From Brachionus manjavacas (lineage: Eukaryota; Rotifera; Eurotatoria; Ploima; Brachionidae), in the NCBI GenBank assembly GCA_019054805.1, contig JAHQIY010000012.1, positions 2,542,001 to 2,606,000 of the forward strand: a stretch of DNA of 64,000 nucleotides, in the 5' to 3' direction. Position numbers and translations under genes: made by a program. This document shows positions 1 to 10,500 of this stretch, piece after piece. The notes under the pieces were generated by a model that made no database searches, was not told the origin of the DNA, and worked only from the letters and a program-made list of their open reading frames with translations. Within the stretch, counting starts at the first letter, position 1. Every line of letters begins with the position of its first letter.

Positions 1-180
1 AGAAAAAAGTTTAAGAAACATTTTAACAGTGTGGTCATAAAATGTGTGAAAGTTGGTAGCCATCATAATTTTTTGTCTACCACGTCCACGCTTGATTTGG
101 AAAATATTTGACTGTGGGAGTAAATACTTTTCTAAGAACTCTAAGCTATCCATTTCTAAATCTTTTTTTGCAAAAAGCAT
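1..180 (-). CDS. Partial unknown protein running off the left edge
   Basis: Sixty codons are open from an ATG at 178-180 (minus strand) to base 1, with no stop. The peptide begins MLFAKKDLEMDSLEFLEK and has a basic stretch (IKRGRGRQKIMM) and a His/Tyr-rich part (NFHTFYDHTVK). Amino-acid use is balanced rather than the Lys/Asn/Ile/Phe noise typical of AT-rich intergenic DNA here, which is why I call it coding. I do not recognise the family. It could be an internal exon or part of a mobile-element protein; no splice site decides this. Confidence 0.45.
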   Translation of the reverse strand, partial: MLFAKKDLEMDSLEFLEKYLLPQSNIFQIKRGRGRQKIMMATNFHTFYDHTVKMFLKLFS

Positions 181-860
181 GAAAAAAGTCTAAAACCAAT
201 TAATAACTTTTTTATCAAAAATACACCCTTCATTTAAATTTTTTGCTAATTGTATTATTTTCGATTACATGCATTTTAAATTTTCAGTACAAATTGAAAA
301 AATATGTAATCTATTATATTTAAAAAAAAAAAATAAAAAATTCAAGCATCTTTATTTCACCTTTTTTAACCTAAATTAAATTATTTATGACCGGATAAAA
401 AATTTAATTACTAATACTATAGTTCTCAGCTCTACAGAAGACCTTAGTTCTTTAGAACTAAAAGATATTAAAGAATATTTTTTAAGCTAACAGAACTTAA
501 AACTATTAATAATCGTAAACCGGCGTAGACTTTAATTAATTACATCTTTAAAAAATTAGATTAAAAAAAAATTTCATCAATTCTTTTTGATAAAATCTTG
601 GAATCATTATAGGAATTGATCACAAGAATTAGTACAATAGATATAAATTAATTTTTATTTTGAAAACTAATAGTATATTTTTTTTTAATTTATTAAACTA
701 ACAATAGTTAATAGTATAAAATATACTCCTAAAAACATTAAAAAAGACTTTGACTTAATGACTTTTAAACAATTCTGAATAAATTTAACACCTAAATAAA
801 ATTATTAAATAATAGAATTAATAAGTATTTTTTATTTTATTATAAATAGTATACAATACA
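181..860. other. AT-rich intergenic, nothing recognised
   Basis: Homopolymer-rich AT sequence with no open frame of note and no repeat that I could match elsewhere in the window. Confidence 0.5.
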
Positions 861-1310
861 TTCACGAACAGAGTGATTAATGAATGGAACGCTCTGCCTG
901 CCTCCGTCGTCAACGCCACCTCGGTAAACCAGTTCAAGAACTGATACGAGGCCTTCCGGTCTTGTACCCAAACTACCGCTCCATAGACATCACAAACAGC
1001 AGTTTTATTATTATTCGTTCTTCGATATCGAACACTAACATCACAACCCTTTGATATTTACTTTTTAACACTATATATCAATCGTATACTAAATATAATT
1101 CTTTCTTCTCTTATTAGAATTTATTTCCAGTTTTTTTGTTCTTGTAAAAATTAATTAACTTTTTTAACCCTAAAATTTTTATTGTATATTTCTATCAGTG
1201 TTTTATCTCATTATGTGCAACGAGCTACCATAGGCGACCTCTCATGTAGGCCGCCTCCGCAAGCTAGACTTGCTGTAGCTTTTTTATAATAATTATAATA
1301 ATAATAGTTT
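861..1310 (+). mobile_element. 3' end of a CR1/Jockey-like LINE, decayed
   Basis: From 861 the plus strand reads FTNRVINEWNALPASVV then VNQFKN and a TGA at 942-944. This is the conserved extreme C-terminus of CR1/L2-type LINE reverse transcriptase proteins (F.NRVV..WN.LP..VV....V..FK). The block is strikingly GC-rich against its surroundings. After the stop comes about 350 bp of untranslated tail, with a GC-rich patch at 1215-1280 and a TAATAA-type simple repeat at 1286-1306 that resembles the microsatellite tail of other LINE ends here. The rest of the element is absent (5' truncation). An Arg codon is expected where the TGA sits, so CGA to TGA is a likely cause. Confidence 0.7.
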
Positions 1311-1783
1311 TTTTTATTTTCTTGCCTATCAAATAATTTCTTTATCTAGTAAAAAATATTTTTAAATAGTGTTTAGTCTTTTTATCTATTAGTAAATAAT
1401 AATATCTAGTTGATTTCATCTTTTTTATCTATTTTAATTAATCCTATGTCAAAAAAAGTATAAAAAATCAAATAATCAAAGAAAGTAAAATGAATTAAAA
1501 TAAAAATTTAAAGTAAAATTAGATAAAAATATAATATAAAAGAAAATTAAAATATACAAATTGTAAAAGTAATGACAGGTGCAACATGTTGAAGTATTGA
1601 ACAATTCAGGAAGACCGAAGAAATAGTAAGATAGCAATGAAATCGACATATTTTTATTCAAAACTCGCTTTATATTTACGGAAAAGAGTAATAAATTATA
1701 GATCCGATTAAAGATTTATTCAAGTTTCCTAGTTTGTAATAGTTTAGACCCCATTTTTGTTCGGGAATATTTTATTGGGATTA
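1311..1783. other. AT-rich spacer
   Basis: No gene or matched repeat seen; T-rich and A-rich stretches only. Confidence 0.45.
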
Positions 1784-1946
1784 GTACGTTTCATAGCAAC
1801 ACTAATTTCATCGCATCTCAATTTTCATCGCATTTCAATTTTTTTTATCGCATCTTCTTTTTTTTCATCGCATCTTCTTTTTTTTCATCGCATCTTAGTT
1901 TGTTTCATCGCATTTCAATTTTTTTTTCATAGCATCTATTTCATAA
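1784..1946 (+). repeat. Left inverted array of element A
   Basis: Six to seven degenerate copies of a TTTCATCGCATCTT-like unit separated by T-runs. The outermost copy (TTTCATAGCAAC) has AGC in place of CGC, and the same variant is outermost on the right arm, so copy order is mirrored between arms. Confidence 0.75.
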
Positions 1947-1978
1947 AACTAAGTTATCTCTTTATCTAGAACTAAGTT

Positions 1979-2928
1979 ATGAACAAAAATTTCTTGTTAT
2001 TGAATCGAAATGATTCCCCGTCAGTAAAAAATTTAAGAAGTCGAAAGATATGCAGTAAACCTACTTTAAGGGTTGATACAAGTCCAAAAAATAACGTAGT
2101 CACATCTTCCATTAGAATCGAAAAAGTTACAAATGATACAATAGTCGAAAATGATGCCGTTGATGAATGCCTTGAACAATCATTTAGAAACCTTAGTATA
2201 CTAACACCTATTGAGTCAGTATACACTGAAACAGTTTCAAGTGATTCGTCAGAGGAGGAAAAAGCCAATCCTCCCTTATCAGTCAATATTGATTATGAAA
2301 AAGCGGTGTTCAATGCAATACATAAAGTTTGGAAAGATTGTAAAATTTTCGGATGTTTTTTTCATCTTTCAAGCAATTTGTTTAAACGTGTACAAGATAG
2401 ACATTTAATCGATTTCTATTCGGATGAGAGTTTTAGAGAAAGCTTTAAAATGGTTCAAGCACTGGCTTTCGTTCCTGTTAATGATGTCGTACAAGCTTTT
2501 AAAATTATAGAAGGTCAATCGAACGAGAAATTCAAACTTATCTTAAGTTATTTTGAAAAGTGTTATATTGGGCGACTAAAAGAAAATTCTAAGTCAATTC
2601 GTGTTGTTCCTCGGTTCCCAATTCCTTCTTGGAATCTTCATGAAAGAATTTTGAATAATTTACCTCGGACAACAAATTCAGTTGAAGCATGGCATGGTGC
2701 TATTACAAATGATGAAAAAGTCACTTGAAGTTTAATCAATTGATCGATAAACTAAAGACTGAACAGTCACATACTGAAAATAACTTAGTCAAGATAAAAG
2801 CAGGAGAAATAGTCGAAAAGCCAGTTGAACAACAAAAGAAAGATTCTCGCTTATTTAACTTATGTAAGTCGTACAATAGAGATAACCTACTAGAGTATTT
2901 AAGTAATTTGTGTTTAAACATTGAATAA
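1979..2928 (+). pseudogene. MULE transposase, internally deleted and frameshifted
   Basis: An ATG at 1979 opens a 249-codon frame. Residues 1-100 are a Ser/Thr/Glu-rich leader. From about residue 103 the sequence is typical MULE transposase: DYEKAVFNAI (the second catalytic Asp region), a C-x-F-H motif (GCFFHLS), a helical stretch ending in YFEKCYIGR, then RFPIPSWNL and LPRTTNSVEAWH, the hallmark near the C-terminus. The segment that should carry the FLYWCH-type finger and the first catalytic Asp is missing; leader and core are fused in frame. The frame ends at TGA 2726-2728, but homology continues in another frame to 2928 (NQLIDKLKTEQ ... LFNLCKSYNRDNLLEYL). The 57 kb element is homologous across this whole tail, which shows the break is a real frameshift. 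The product cannot be an active transposase. Confidence 0.8.
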
Positions 2929-3040
2929 TTTATTCTTATCTAATCAAATTAATCAAACTAATTGATATTTAACTTTATTCTTTTTCAATAAAATTTTTTT
3001 TGTTTCTAATTTTCTATTGTTTACTCGATTGCAATGAAAA

Positions 3041-3162
3041 TCTCACCTGCGATGAATTATCATGCGATAAAAAATTAAGACTTGCTATGAAAAATTGACA
3101 CTTGCGACGAAATAACTTGCGATAAAAATGACGCGATGAAATTGGCTGCTATGAAACGTAAC
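3041..3162 (-). repeat. Right inverted array of element A
   Basis: About six copies of the complement of the left motif: GCGATGAAT, GCGATAAAA, GCTATGAAA, GCGACGAAAT, GCGATAAAAA, GCGATGAAAT, then GCTATGAAACG as the outermost copy. Confidence 0.75.
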
Positions 3163-3846
3163 AGAGCCATTTTATTAAGTCTAACCGTGAACTATGACGC
3201 TGTTTTATTTTCAAAAGATATTTTGATCTTCAGCTTGAAAAGTCGTTTTTCTAATTCGTCTAAGATTTTATTTATCTAATTTTCTAGATTTCATTTTTTC
3301 AGAAAAATGTAAAATTATAAAAAAAGAAGAGAGAATTCAATATTTGTTTTATTTCTTTTAGGTACATAATTGATAGAAATACTAAATAGTAATTGACTAT
3401 TTACAGAGCCTTGATGAACACCTTCAGTAATTCTTTTACTTTAAATGATTTTGAGTCTAAGCACCAATTAATCCCAAGTATTAGGAAAAGGGGAAAGTTC
3501 GTTTTTAATAGTTTAAAAAAAGATCATCATGTCAACCTCGGATAAACTAAAATAGAATAAATAGTGTCATCACGTGATTTACATAACAAATACATATCAA
3601 ACCAATTTCAAGCTAAATCTGAAGAAGTTAAACAAAAAGATATAACACAAAACACAAAATACTTTAATTAAACACAAAATGTTTATTATTTTAATTAAAT
3701 AAAATAAATCTTTTTTTTCCAAATGATCTTTAATTGATTTTTATTAAATATGTGTTTGATAATTTTAAAGAAAAATTTAAAATCTACATTAGAGCATCCA
3801 GATTATGCTTTTAAATGATATATTAATATAAATTAAAACATATATC
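3163..3846. other. AT-rich spacer
   Basis: No supported gene. Two oligo-T/oligo-A blocks and no matched repeat. Confidence 0.45.
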
Positions 3847-4283
3847 AGCTTGGTGCCCTCACAACAAAAAGAGATAAAGATACTAGAAATAGTAAAGATT
3901 AGAGCTACAAAACTTGTTAAGAGCATAAAAGAACTTTCTTATGAAAAAAGACTAGAAATTTTGGACCCTCCAAGAGAGAAGAGAGAAAGCTGACTTAATC
4001 GATTACTTAAAAATTTCGAAAGGATTGAGCATTATTGACTGGCACAACCCGAACAAGCTCACTAATTCACTATCAATTGAAGGCCCAGCTAAAGGTATAC
4101 GGGGAGGAAAGCACAGGTGACGACTAACATAATTTCAGTAGACACCAAGAACAGCTTTAAAAAGAAAATTGATGATTTTTTCAAGTCAAACAATAAATAA
4201 ACATATTTAGTTATTTATACTCGTTTTAGCTACCAAAGTGAGACTCTAGTGTCTTGTTTTACAGGATAAAACATGTCGTAGCC

Positions 4284-4345
<62 letters not shown>
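3847..4345 (+). mobile_element. Decayed 3' end of a LINE with (ATT)n tail
   Basis: Broken reading frames give VKIRATKLVKSIKEL, SYEKRLEIL and KGIRGGKHR, the C-terminal LINE motifs (RATK..., YE.RL..L, ...RG...). DNA similarity to the better kept copy at 40370-40779 includes GACTGGCACAACCCGAA. Frameshifts and stops are frequent. The element ends with GTAGCC followed by about 62 bp of (ATT)n at 4284-4345, the same junction as in the 40.7 kb copy. The 5' part is lost. Confidence 0.75.
4284..4345 (+). repeat. (ATT)n microsatellite, LINE tail
   Basis: Near-perfect trinucleotide run directly after GTAGCC. It would translate as a poly-Tyr run in one frame, which is not a protein. Its position marks it as the 3' tail of the LINE fragment. 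Confidence 0.9.
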
Positions 4346-4346
<1 letters not shown>

Positions 4347-4493
4347 AGCGAAACAAAGTTAAATTTTGCATTGCAAAATTTCAAAATATTGATTTTGATT
4401 TTATTTTCACTTAAAAGTTCATATAATTTTCTTCATTATTAAAGATAAAACAAATTATGTTTATTAAAGTTTAAAAATTTAGTATTTAAAAAA

Positions 4494-4870
4494 TTGATAA
4501 AAATACCTTTTAAATCTACAACTGAATACTTTGATCTGAAATTTACATTTGATCATAAACTTCAATTTGCCAAAGATGAGACAAAAAGTTCTTATTTGCA
4601 CTTATTGAGTGCACTGGATGTCGTCCTTAACCAAATGAAAAATTATGCGGTCACGTCCATCTACAATTTTTGTTCAGATAAGGTATGTATGTAGGAATTT
4701 TACGCTGCTTTTAATGCTACCGAAATTTTTGATCTTGAAATCGACATTAATGGAACCAATTTGAGGCTAGAAGATGCAAATTAAGTATCGGATCTCAGAT
4801 GGTCCTGTACTTTTCGTTTTCATTTCTTGTCCAATGATTTTGAAAATCATCTCCTAAAAACATTTTTAAG
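4494..4870 (+). pseudogene. ORF1/Gag-like protein, N-terminal remnant
   Basis: The frame reads FDLKFTFDHKLQFAKDE, then NYAVTSIYNFCSDKV, a stop, and continues as DLEIDINGTNLRLEDAN and FRFHFLSNDFENHLLK. Each block aligns in order with the longer copy at 61442-62527 (TAVYNFSSNKI, ISVNGLMFKLEDAN, FRFNF.PDDFNKELLR). It is therefore a second, more decayed copy of that protein's N-terminal half. The zinc knuckles are not present here. Confidence 0.65.
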
Positions 4871-4989
4871 CCGTTCGAATTAATGAACTTATATATTTTC
4901 AATGGCTTTTCAAATGGAATATTCAACTATCTGTTCTCTTGCTTTACTTTCTTTTCAAATTATTATGAAAAAAAAAATGTTAACTTAAA

Positions 4990-5280
4990 ATTAAAGATAA
5001 GTGAACATAAAATTGAGTCAAAAGGAAATCAAGTTCTTATGTGTAAAATCTGATTCAAAATTAGCCTTTTCCCCAATGGTTGATGATATAAAACAGCGTA
5101 ATTGTTCACGATTAAACTTTAAAAAATCTTTTCAGACAAAAAAAGGAGAACCAATATATGAATCTTTAATCGGACCCAAAAAGGTGTCCTTTTTCCTGAG
5201 TCTGAATTTTCAAAGGACTATTACATACTTAAACTAAATGATATCATGGGATTTGTTATTTCATCGTCCCAAATTGATGG
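4990..5280 (+). pseudogene. Unrecognised ORF with one frameshift
   Basis: One frame (SQKEIKFLCVKSD ... GEPIYESLIGPKK) gives way at about 5180 to another frame (GVLFPESEFSKDYYILKL then NDIMGFVISSSQIDGF, stop at about 5287). The two halves look like one protein cut by a 1-nt shift. Family unknown. It follows the ORF1-like remnant and may belong to the same mobile element. Confidence 0.35.
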
Positions 5281-5569
5281 ATTTTGACTAAGTTTCGATG
5301 GATTTACAAATTAATAACAATGTATAGAAAGAAAGAAAGGTAGTGTTTTATAAACGCCAAAAAGTGTATAAAATCAACAATTCGAATTGAACAACAAAAG
5401 CTGAATAATTTTATACATTTTCAGTATTTTTTTTTTAATTAGACCAGTATTTATTATTTTAATGAGTATTTAATAAATATAATGTTAAGTAAAATTTAAA
5501 TATTAAAAGTAAAATCTATTAATTTGTAATTGAATGCATCGTTTGTCATTGTTTGCATATTCATTAGTT

Positions 5570-5640
5570 ATTTATTTATTCATATGTTTTCTGAACCGAG
5601 CTAGAGTTCCTTCAGAATAAATTTAAGCCTTCTCTATCAA
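5570..5640 (-). repeat. SINE-like repeat, 3' end only
   Basis: On the minus strand it reads TTCTGAAGGAACTCTAGCTC then GGTTCAGAAAAC and an A/T-rich tail with ATAAATAAATAA. This matches the 3' end of the repeats at 12016-12258 and 56190-56497. Confidence 0.6.
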
Positions 5641-6025
5641 TTTCTCTTTCAAATGAATTTTTTTTTTTAATAGATAATCTATGATCATTCTCTCCTAAAG
5701 CTTGAACTTTTTTACAATTTTTGCTTCAATAGTAAAGATAAAGGATGAATTTTAGTATTTGCTGAATAGGAGTGACATTTCACTATAGTTCGGTATTCGG
5801 CTATAGTGACATGTTCTTATGTATCGAACACTTGTTTTCATTTTAACATTTTATAATCGCACAAATTTTACATAACTTTGTAAAATTAATAAATAAAATA
5901 AAAAGTTTTGTTTTGAAAGATTTATTTTTTAATACATAAAACATCATATATTCATGTATTACATCACTGGAGCCTCAGTTGTCTGCAATTTTTTTATTTA
6001 ATAAAACCCATAGATAAGTGTGACC

Positions 6026-7220
6026 CATAGACAATGAACTTGTTGGTTCTTTAAGGTGCTCTTAAAACAGGGAACAAAACTTTTTTTGGTTTTCCTTTTT
6101 TTAAAAAGAACCCTTTTGGTTCTTTTTGGTTCTTTATGGTTCTTTATTCTTTCTTGACTTAAGTTCTTTGGTTCTTTTTCCTTTTTTTTAAAAGAACACT
6201 TTTGGTTCTTTATGAATCCTAATGGTTCTATTTGGTTCTATTCATGGGTTTTTTTAATAATTAATCACCTCAATTGAAAACTTAGTTTTTTTTAAAAAGA
6301 CCCTTTTCATCGTATTACCCGAATCCCTAAACCAGGGCTCCCCCCCCTCCCCGACCCCGTTCACCTTTGCCATTTTTCTCTCTATGGCCTGACCCTTTGA
6401 AAAAAAAAATTTATCTTTTTTGAAGAAAGCTTTATTCATAATTTTTGGAATAAAAAGATAAAAAATATTTAAATTTTTTTTTAAAACAATTAAAATAAAA
6501 ATCTATGCTTCTTATAAGCTTTTTAATATCAATGTAAAAAGATTGCAAAATTAATTCCCATTTATTTTTTATAAACTAATTTGAAACATCGTTCTTTTTC
6601 CTTGCTTTTTCAAAATTTTTTATTTATGAAAATTACCAAATACACCATTTTAATATGCAATGTATTTTTTTCATTAAACTATAATGTTCTTCAATTTATT
6701 TCAAAAGTTAATATTTCAAATACATTTTTATTTAGTTTTTTAAAAAACTTGTATTAGATTAAAATGAATCGTAAAAGCTATTCCGGGCAAAACGAAGATA
6801 AAAATATCAGCGAAATTATTCGAATTCAGAGTATTTTGAATAAAATTCTTTTGAAAAGGTTTTTGATGGCGAACTCGGACAATTTTTTGGCGATTTGAGG
6901 TACTAAATAAAAACTATTATTTTTAATTAATTATTCCTTAATTTTTAGAATAAATTTTATTTACTTTTCAAATTTCTTTATTTAATTTACCAAATACTGT
7001 TGACCAGACTTGTTTTTAAGTCACAAGTATTAAGTCAAGTCAACCAAAAAGAACCAAAAAGAACCAAAAAGAACCAAAAAGAACCAAAAAGAACCAAAAA
7101 GAACCATAAAGAACCATAAAGAACCTAATAAGAACCAAAAAAAAAACCTCAAAAGTTCACAAAATTTTTTTTAAAAAAGGAACCTGTAATATCCATTTGG
7201 TTCTTTTGTCATTGTCTATG
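6026..7220. mobile_element. Foldback-type element with GGTTCTTT arrays
   Basis: Ends are CATAGACAATGA (6026-6037) and its exact complement TCATTGTCTATG (7209-7220). Subterminal blocks are inverted arrays: GGTTCTTTTT/GGTTCTTTAT units on the left (6045-6240) and GAACCAAAAA/GAACCATAAA units on the right (7049-7205, about ten clean 10-bp copies). The layout matches MULE elements A and C. The interior is AT-rich, with a GC-rich patch at 6330-6400 and a 44-codon ORF at 6764-6898 that I cannot assign. No transposase is recognisable, so the superfamily is not established. Confidence 0.65.
6764..6898 (+). CDS. 44-codon ORF inside the foldback element
   Basis: ATG at 6764, stop TGA at 6896-6898. It starts MNRKSYSGQNEDKNIS and ends RFLMANSDNFLAI. 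No recognised domain. It is the only protein-like frame in the element and may be the truncated start of a lost transposase. It could also be chance. Confidence 0.25.
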   Translation: MNRKSYSGQNEDKNISEIIRIQSILNKILLKRFLMANSDNFLAI

Positions 7221-7593
7221 TATAATAAGTATAAGTTTAATAAACATTTTATACACTTTATTTTAATTTTCGTTGCTAGATATTGTCAGTTTGTAGGTTT
7301 TTTTTAAATATCAATCAAACAGAAAATTGAACCTTTAAATTGCGTTTTTAATATTAATTGACCTTTTTCTCTCCTAGTAGATAATTGGGAGGCGCTAATT
7401 TCTTTTTCTAGTACAGATCTGCCACAGAGGATACTGCATCGAGTTGATCATCCACACCACAATTGCGTTTTATTCAATCCCTTAATTTTTTTTACTTTTA
7501 TTGTTTTATCAAAAAATAAGAGGCACGTGAAAGAACCATCCATTTTTATTTAAATAAAATATGAAAAATATTTTATTTTTCATCTAAAAAAAA
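7221..7593. other. Upstream region of the AprA-like gene
   Basis: AT-rich. A more complex patch at 7385-7460 contains no convincing frame. It presumably holds the promoter and 5' leader of the gene starting at 7594; no clear TATA box can be singled out in such AT-rich sequence. Confidence 0.4.
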
Positions 7594-10500
7594 ATGATAG
7601 AATGCAATTTTAGCACCAAAAAATTGTTTTGTTACATTTTTTGCTTTGCAAGCTATAATCAATTGTTAAACGGGACACCTTTAGATGATTATGTAAATGA
7701 ACCTGATGACAACTACAAATATGAAATTCTCAAAATGATCCAATTTTTTGACTATAAGCTTTATTATATTAACATGACATCACAAAAATGGCAAAATGGT
7801 AAAAACAATTCAAAATAAATGAATGCTGTGACATTTTTTTTACTTTTCTTCAGAGACAATTGTAGATAGGCCTATTTGGTGGCATTGGATGAGTGTTTCA
7901 GTTCCAAATAAAATAATGAGACCAGATGCAAGTTTTATTTTTATTGGGGGCAGTAACAACAATAATGAGTAATTAGATTTATTTTGTTTATTTAAAAATT
8001 AATTTTCTAAGTAACAATTTATAAGTGTTCTAAAAAAATTTTCTCAAAAAATTAAAAAAGCTTAATTTAATTTTTAAAAAAATAACTTAATATTTTTTCT
8101 GGTTTATTTACTTTTATTTTTTGCTGTAGAACCACCCTCTTTCATTCTATATTTTCTTCCTCATATCAGCTAATATTATTAAAAAATTTAAGAAATTAAT
8201 TTTAATTTTTTTTCACAAATATATACATCTATTTTTTTACAGTAAAAAATACAAATTTTTAGAATTTCAATTTTATTTGTTTTCGGTGTTCTTCAATTAA
8301 CAAAGGGACCCTCTTTGTTTTCGTGAATGTGTAACCTTAAATTTGAAAAAAGTCATTTCAAGTGACTTTAAAATTCAATTTTGAAATAAAAAATGCTTTT
8401 AAAAAATAAAGAAAAATTATCAAGCCAAAATTTAGATCATTAAAAATTCAAAATTAAAATCTATTTTATTTGAAAGAATTCATTAAAAGGCCAAAGTTGG
8501 TCATCAGCCAAAGTCTAAAGTTAAAATAGATTATAAAAACTCAAGATTATTCTATAAAATATTTTTAATAAAAGAGCAAAATTACAACAAAGAAAATATT
8601 AATTTATGCATAATGTTGGTAGAAATCAAAGACAAAGCCTGACTTTGACTTTTGACCAAATCTCATTAAGGCTTTCTATCTAAGAGTAAAATTATTCTCA
8701 ACTTCAAATGTACAAGTCAAGTGACTTGACTTTTCGATTTTAGTTTTTATTTATGTGACCAAAAATTAATTTACGTAACCCTTATTTTAAACTTTTATTT
8801 AAATAAAATATTTTAAAGTTAAATTAGTTGGTCAAAAAATTTTGAAAAATTTTACTTTATTTTACTAAACCCTGGTATAATAAATATTTTTTTTTACTTT
8901 GGTGAATTTACCTAAATTAAGTTATTTTTAAGTTAATTAAGTAAAAAAAATGGTTTTAGGCAAATTTTTGTAAAATCAAAGAGTGAAAAATCATTGTAAA
9001 AAATTTGGCAAATCTTATTTTTGATCAAACCAGTTATAAGTTATAATTCTAAAACACAAAATTAAATATTTAATTCGCAAACTTTCAGTTTTCCTGATCC
9101 AAATGACACGGAAATTCGATTAACCTCAGTATATGCAGTCACTACAGGAACCATAGCCACTCATTTGAGAAACATTCCCAATCAACCTTTAGTTTTCAAA
9201 GTAAACATTTTCAACACAAACAAAACTTAAACAAAAATATTATTTTATACTTAGGATGATCCAGAAAAAAAGCGCCGCACTGAAGATGCTATAATAGCTT
9301 GGACTTGGAAAAAATTTCTATCAAATACGAACAATCCATCAATTTTGCTTCGTTTACCAATGACCAAAGCAGTAATTAGAGCAATGGACACAATTCAAAA
9401 TTTTTCAGAAACAAACAATTTCGGTAAAGTGAAAAAGTTCATGCTGGCTGGAGAATCAAAGCGAGGATGGACAACTTGGACTGCTGCAGCGGTTGACTCA
9501 AAACGGGTTTTTTCAGCAGTACCCATCGTGATGGACATTCTTAACATGAATACTGTAAATATTTTTAATATTCACTCTAAAATTCTTATTCTAGAGAACA
9601 GGAACTTTTTTCGATTTTACGTAATTTTACGTTACTTGGAGAATATTTTTGTAGAAAAGAGAAAATAACAAATTTTCTAGTAAAACTCGATAATAGCTTA
9701 AAATTCTTTTTCCTTAAAAAAGTTGTCATATCGTTGCATATCATTTCAATTGGATTTAAAGTCAGGAAAAGTAGAATTTTAACTTTTTAATAATTTTAAC
9801 ACTGCACCAAAATTTGGGTTCGAATTTTTTTTTTACGATTTTTTTTAAATTGTAATTTACTAATGGCACTAATGGCATGGAGGGAAACCGTCAATTAATT
9901 TAGAGAAATGTCAACTAGTTTTTTTGTCAATTTTGTTTTCGTCAATACTGATTAACTTAATATACTGATAGACAAAATTAATGAACGCTGCAATAAAAGG
10001 CTAAATATTATTAAGATACTGTAAAACAAAAAATGGATCTTAATAAAAATAGACTAACGTAATGGTCCGATAAATATGACATGTCACTAAAACAGAGTAC
10101 CCTATTTTAACATGTAATATTTGAGTGAACACTGATTTTTAAAATTGAAATATTCGCTTTTAGTGACATGCAACAAAAAGCGAATATGCATAAATATTGC
10201 TATTTTTTATGAAAATATTGCTCTGGTTTAGTGACATGTTTTTAACTCATGTTAATTTAAAAATCAACTTCTTTTTATTTGAAAAATAAACTCTTTCGGC
10301 TTTATAAGAGGCTTAAAGCCTAATGACTCATTCTATTGTAAAAATTGTAGTTAGTTTAACTTTTAAAATTCAACTTAAATGTGGTCCAGCTTTTTTTTAC
10401 TCGTTCCAAGATTTGTTAATTTCGTCCGTTCTTGTTTTTTTAGACTTAATAAGATTCCAATATATTATGAATTTTTGTACATTTTTTACTTGTTTTTAAA

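Larger units (their letters stand above)
1784..3162 (+). mobile_element. MULE-like DNA transposon, internally deleted (element A)
   Basis: The outermost matched arms are 1784-1816 and 3131-3162: the left reads GTACGTTTCATAGC and the right ends in its near-perfect complement GCTATGAAACGTAAC. Inside each arm the motif TTTCATCGCATCTT (left, 1809-1946) or its complement GCGATGAAA/GCGATAAAA (right, 3049-3150) is repeated several times at about 20-25 bp spacing, so the inverted repeats are themselves degenerate minisatellites. Between them lies a MULE transposase fragment (1979-2928). Imperfect similarity extends a little further outward on both sides, so the exact ends and target duplication are not fixed. 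No other sequence occupies the interior. Confidence 0.75.

Noticed and set aside
1757-1969. 70-codon frame rich in FFHRI/FIAS repeats
   Set aside because: It is the left inverted array of MULE element A; the peptide repeat comes from the DNA repeat.
4254-4442. Open frame with a long poly-Tyr run
   Set aside because: It is the (ATT)n microsatellite tail of a LINE read in one frame.
7049-7140. Regular GAACCAAAAA repeat considered as a CRISPR-like array
   Set aside because: Unit of 10 bp without spacers, and mirrored at 6045-6240; it is the arm of a foldback element in a eukaryotic genome.
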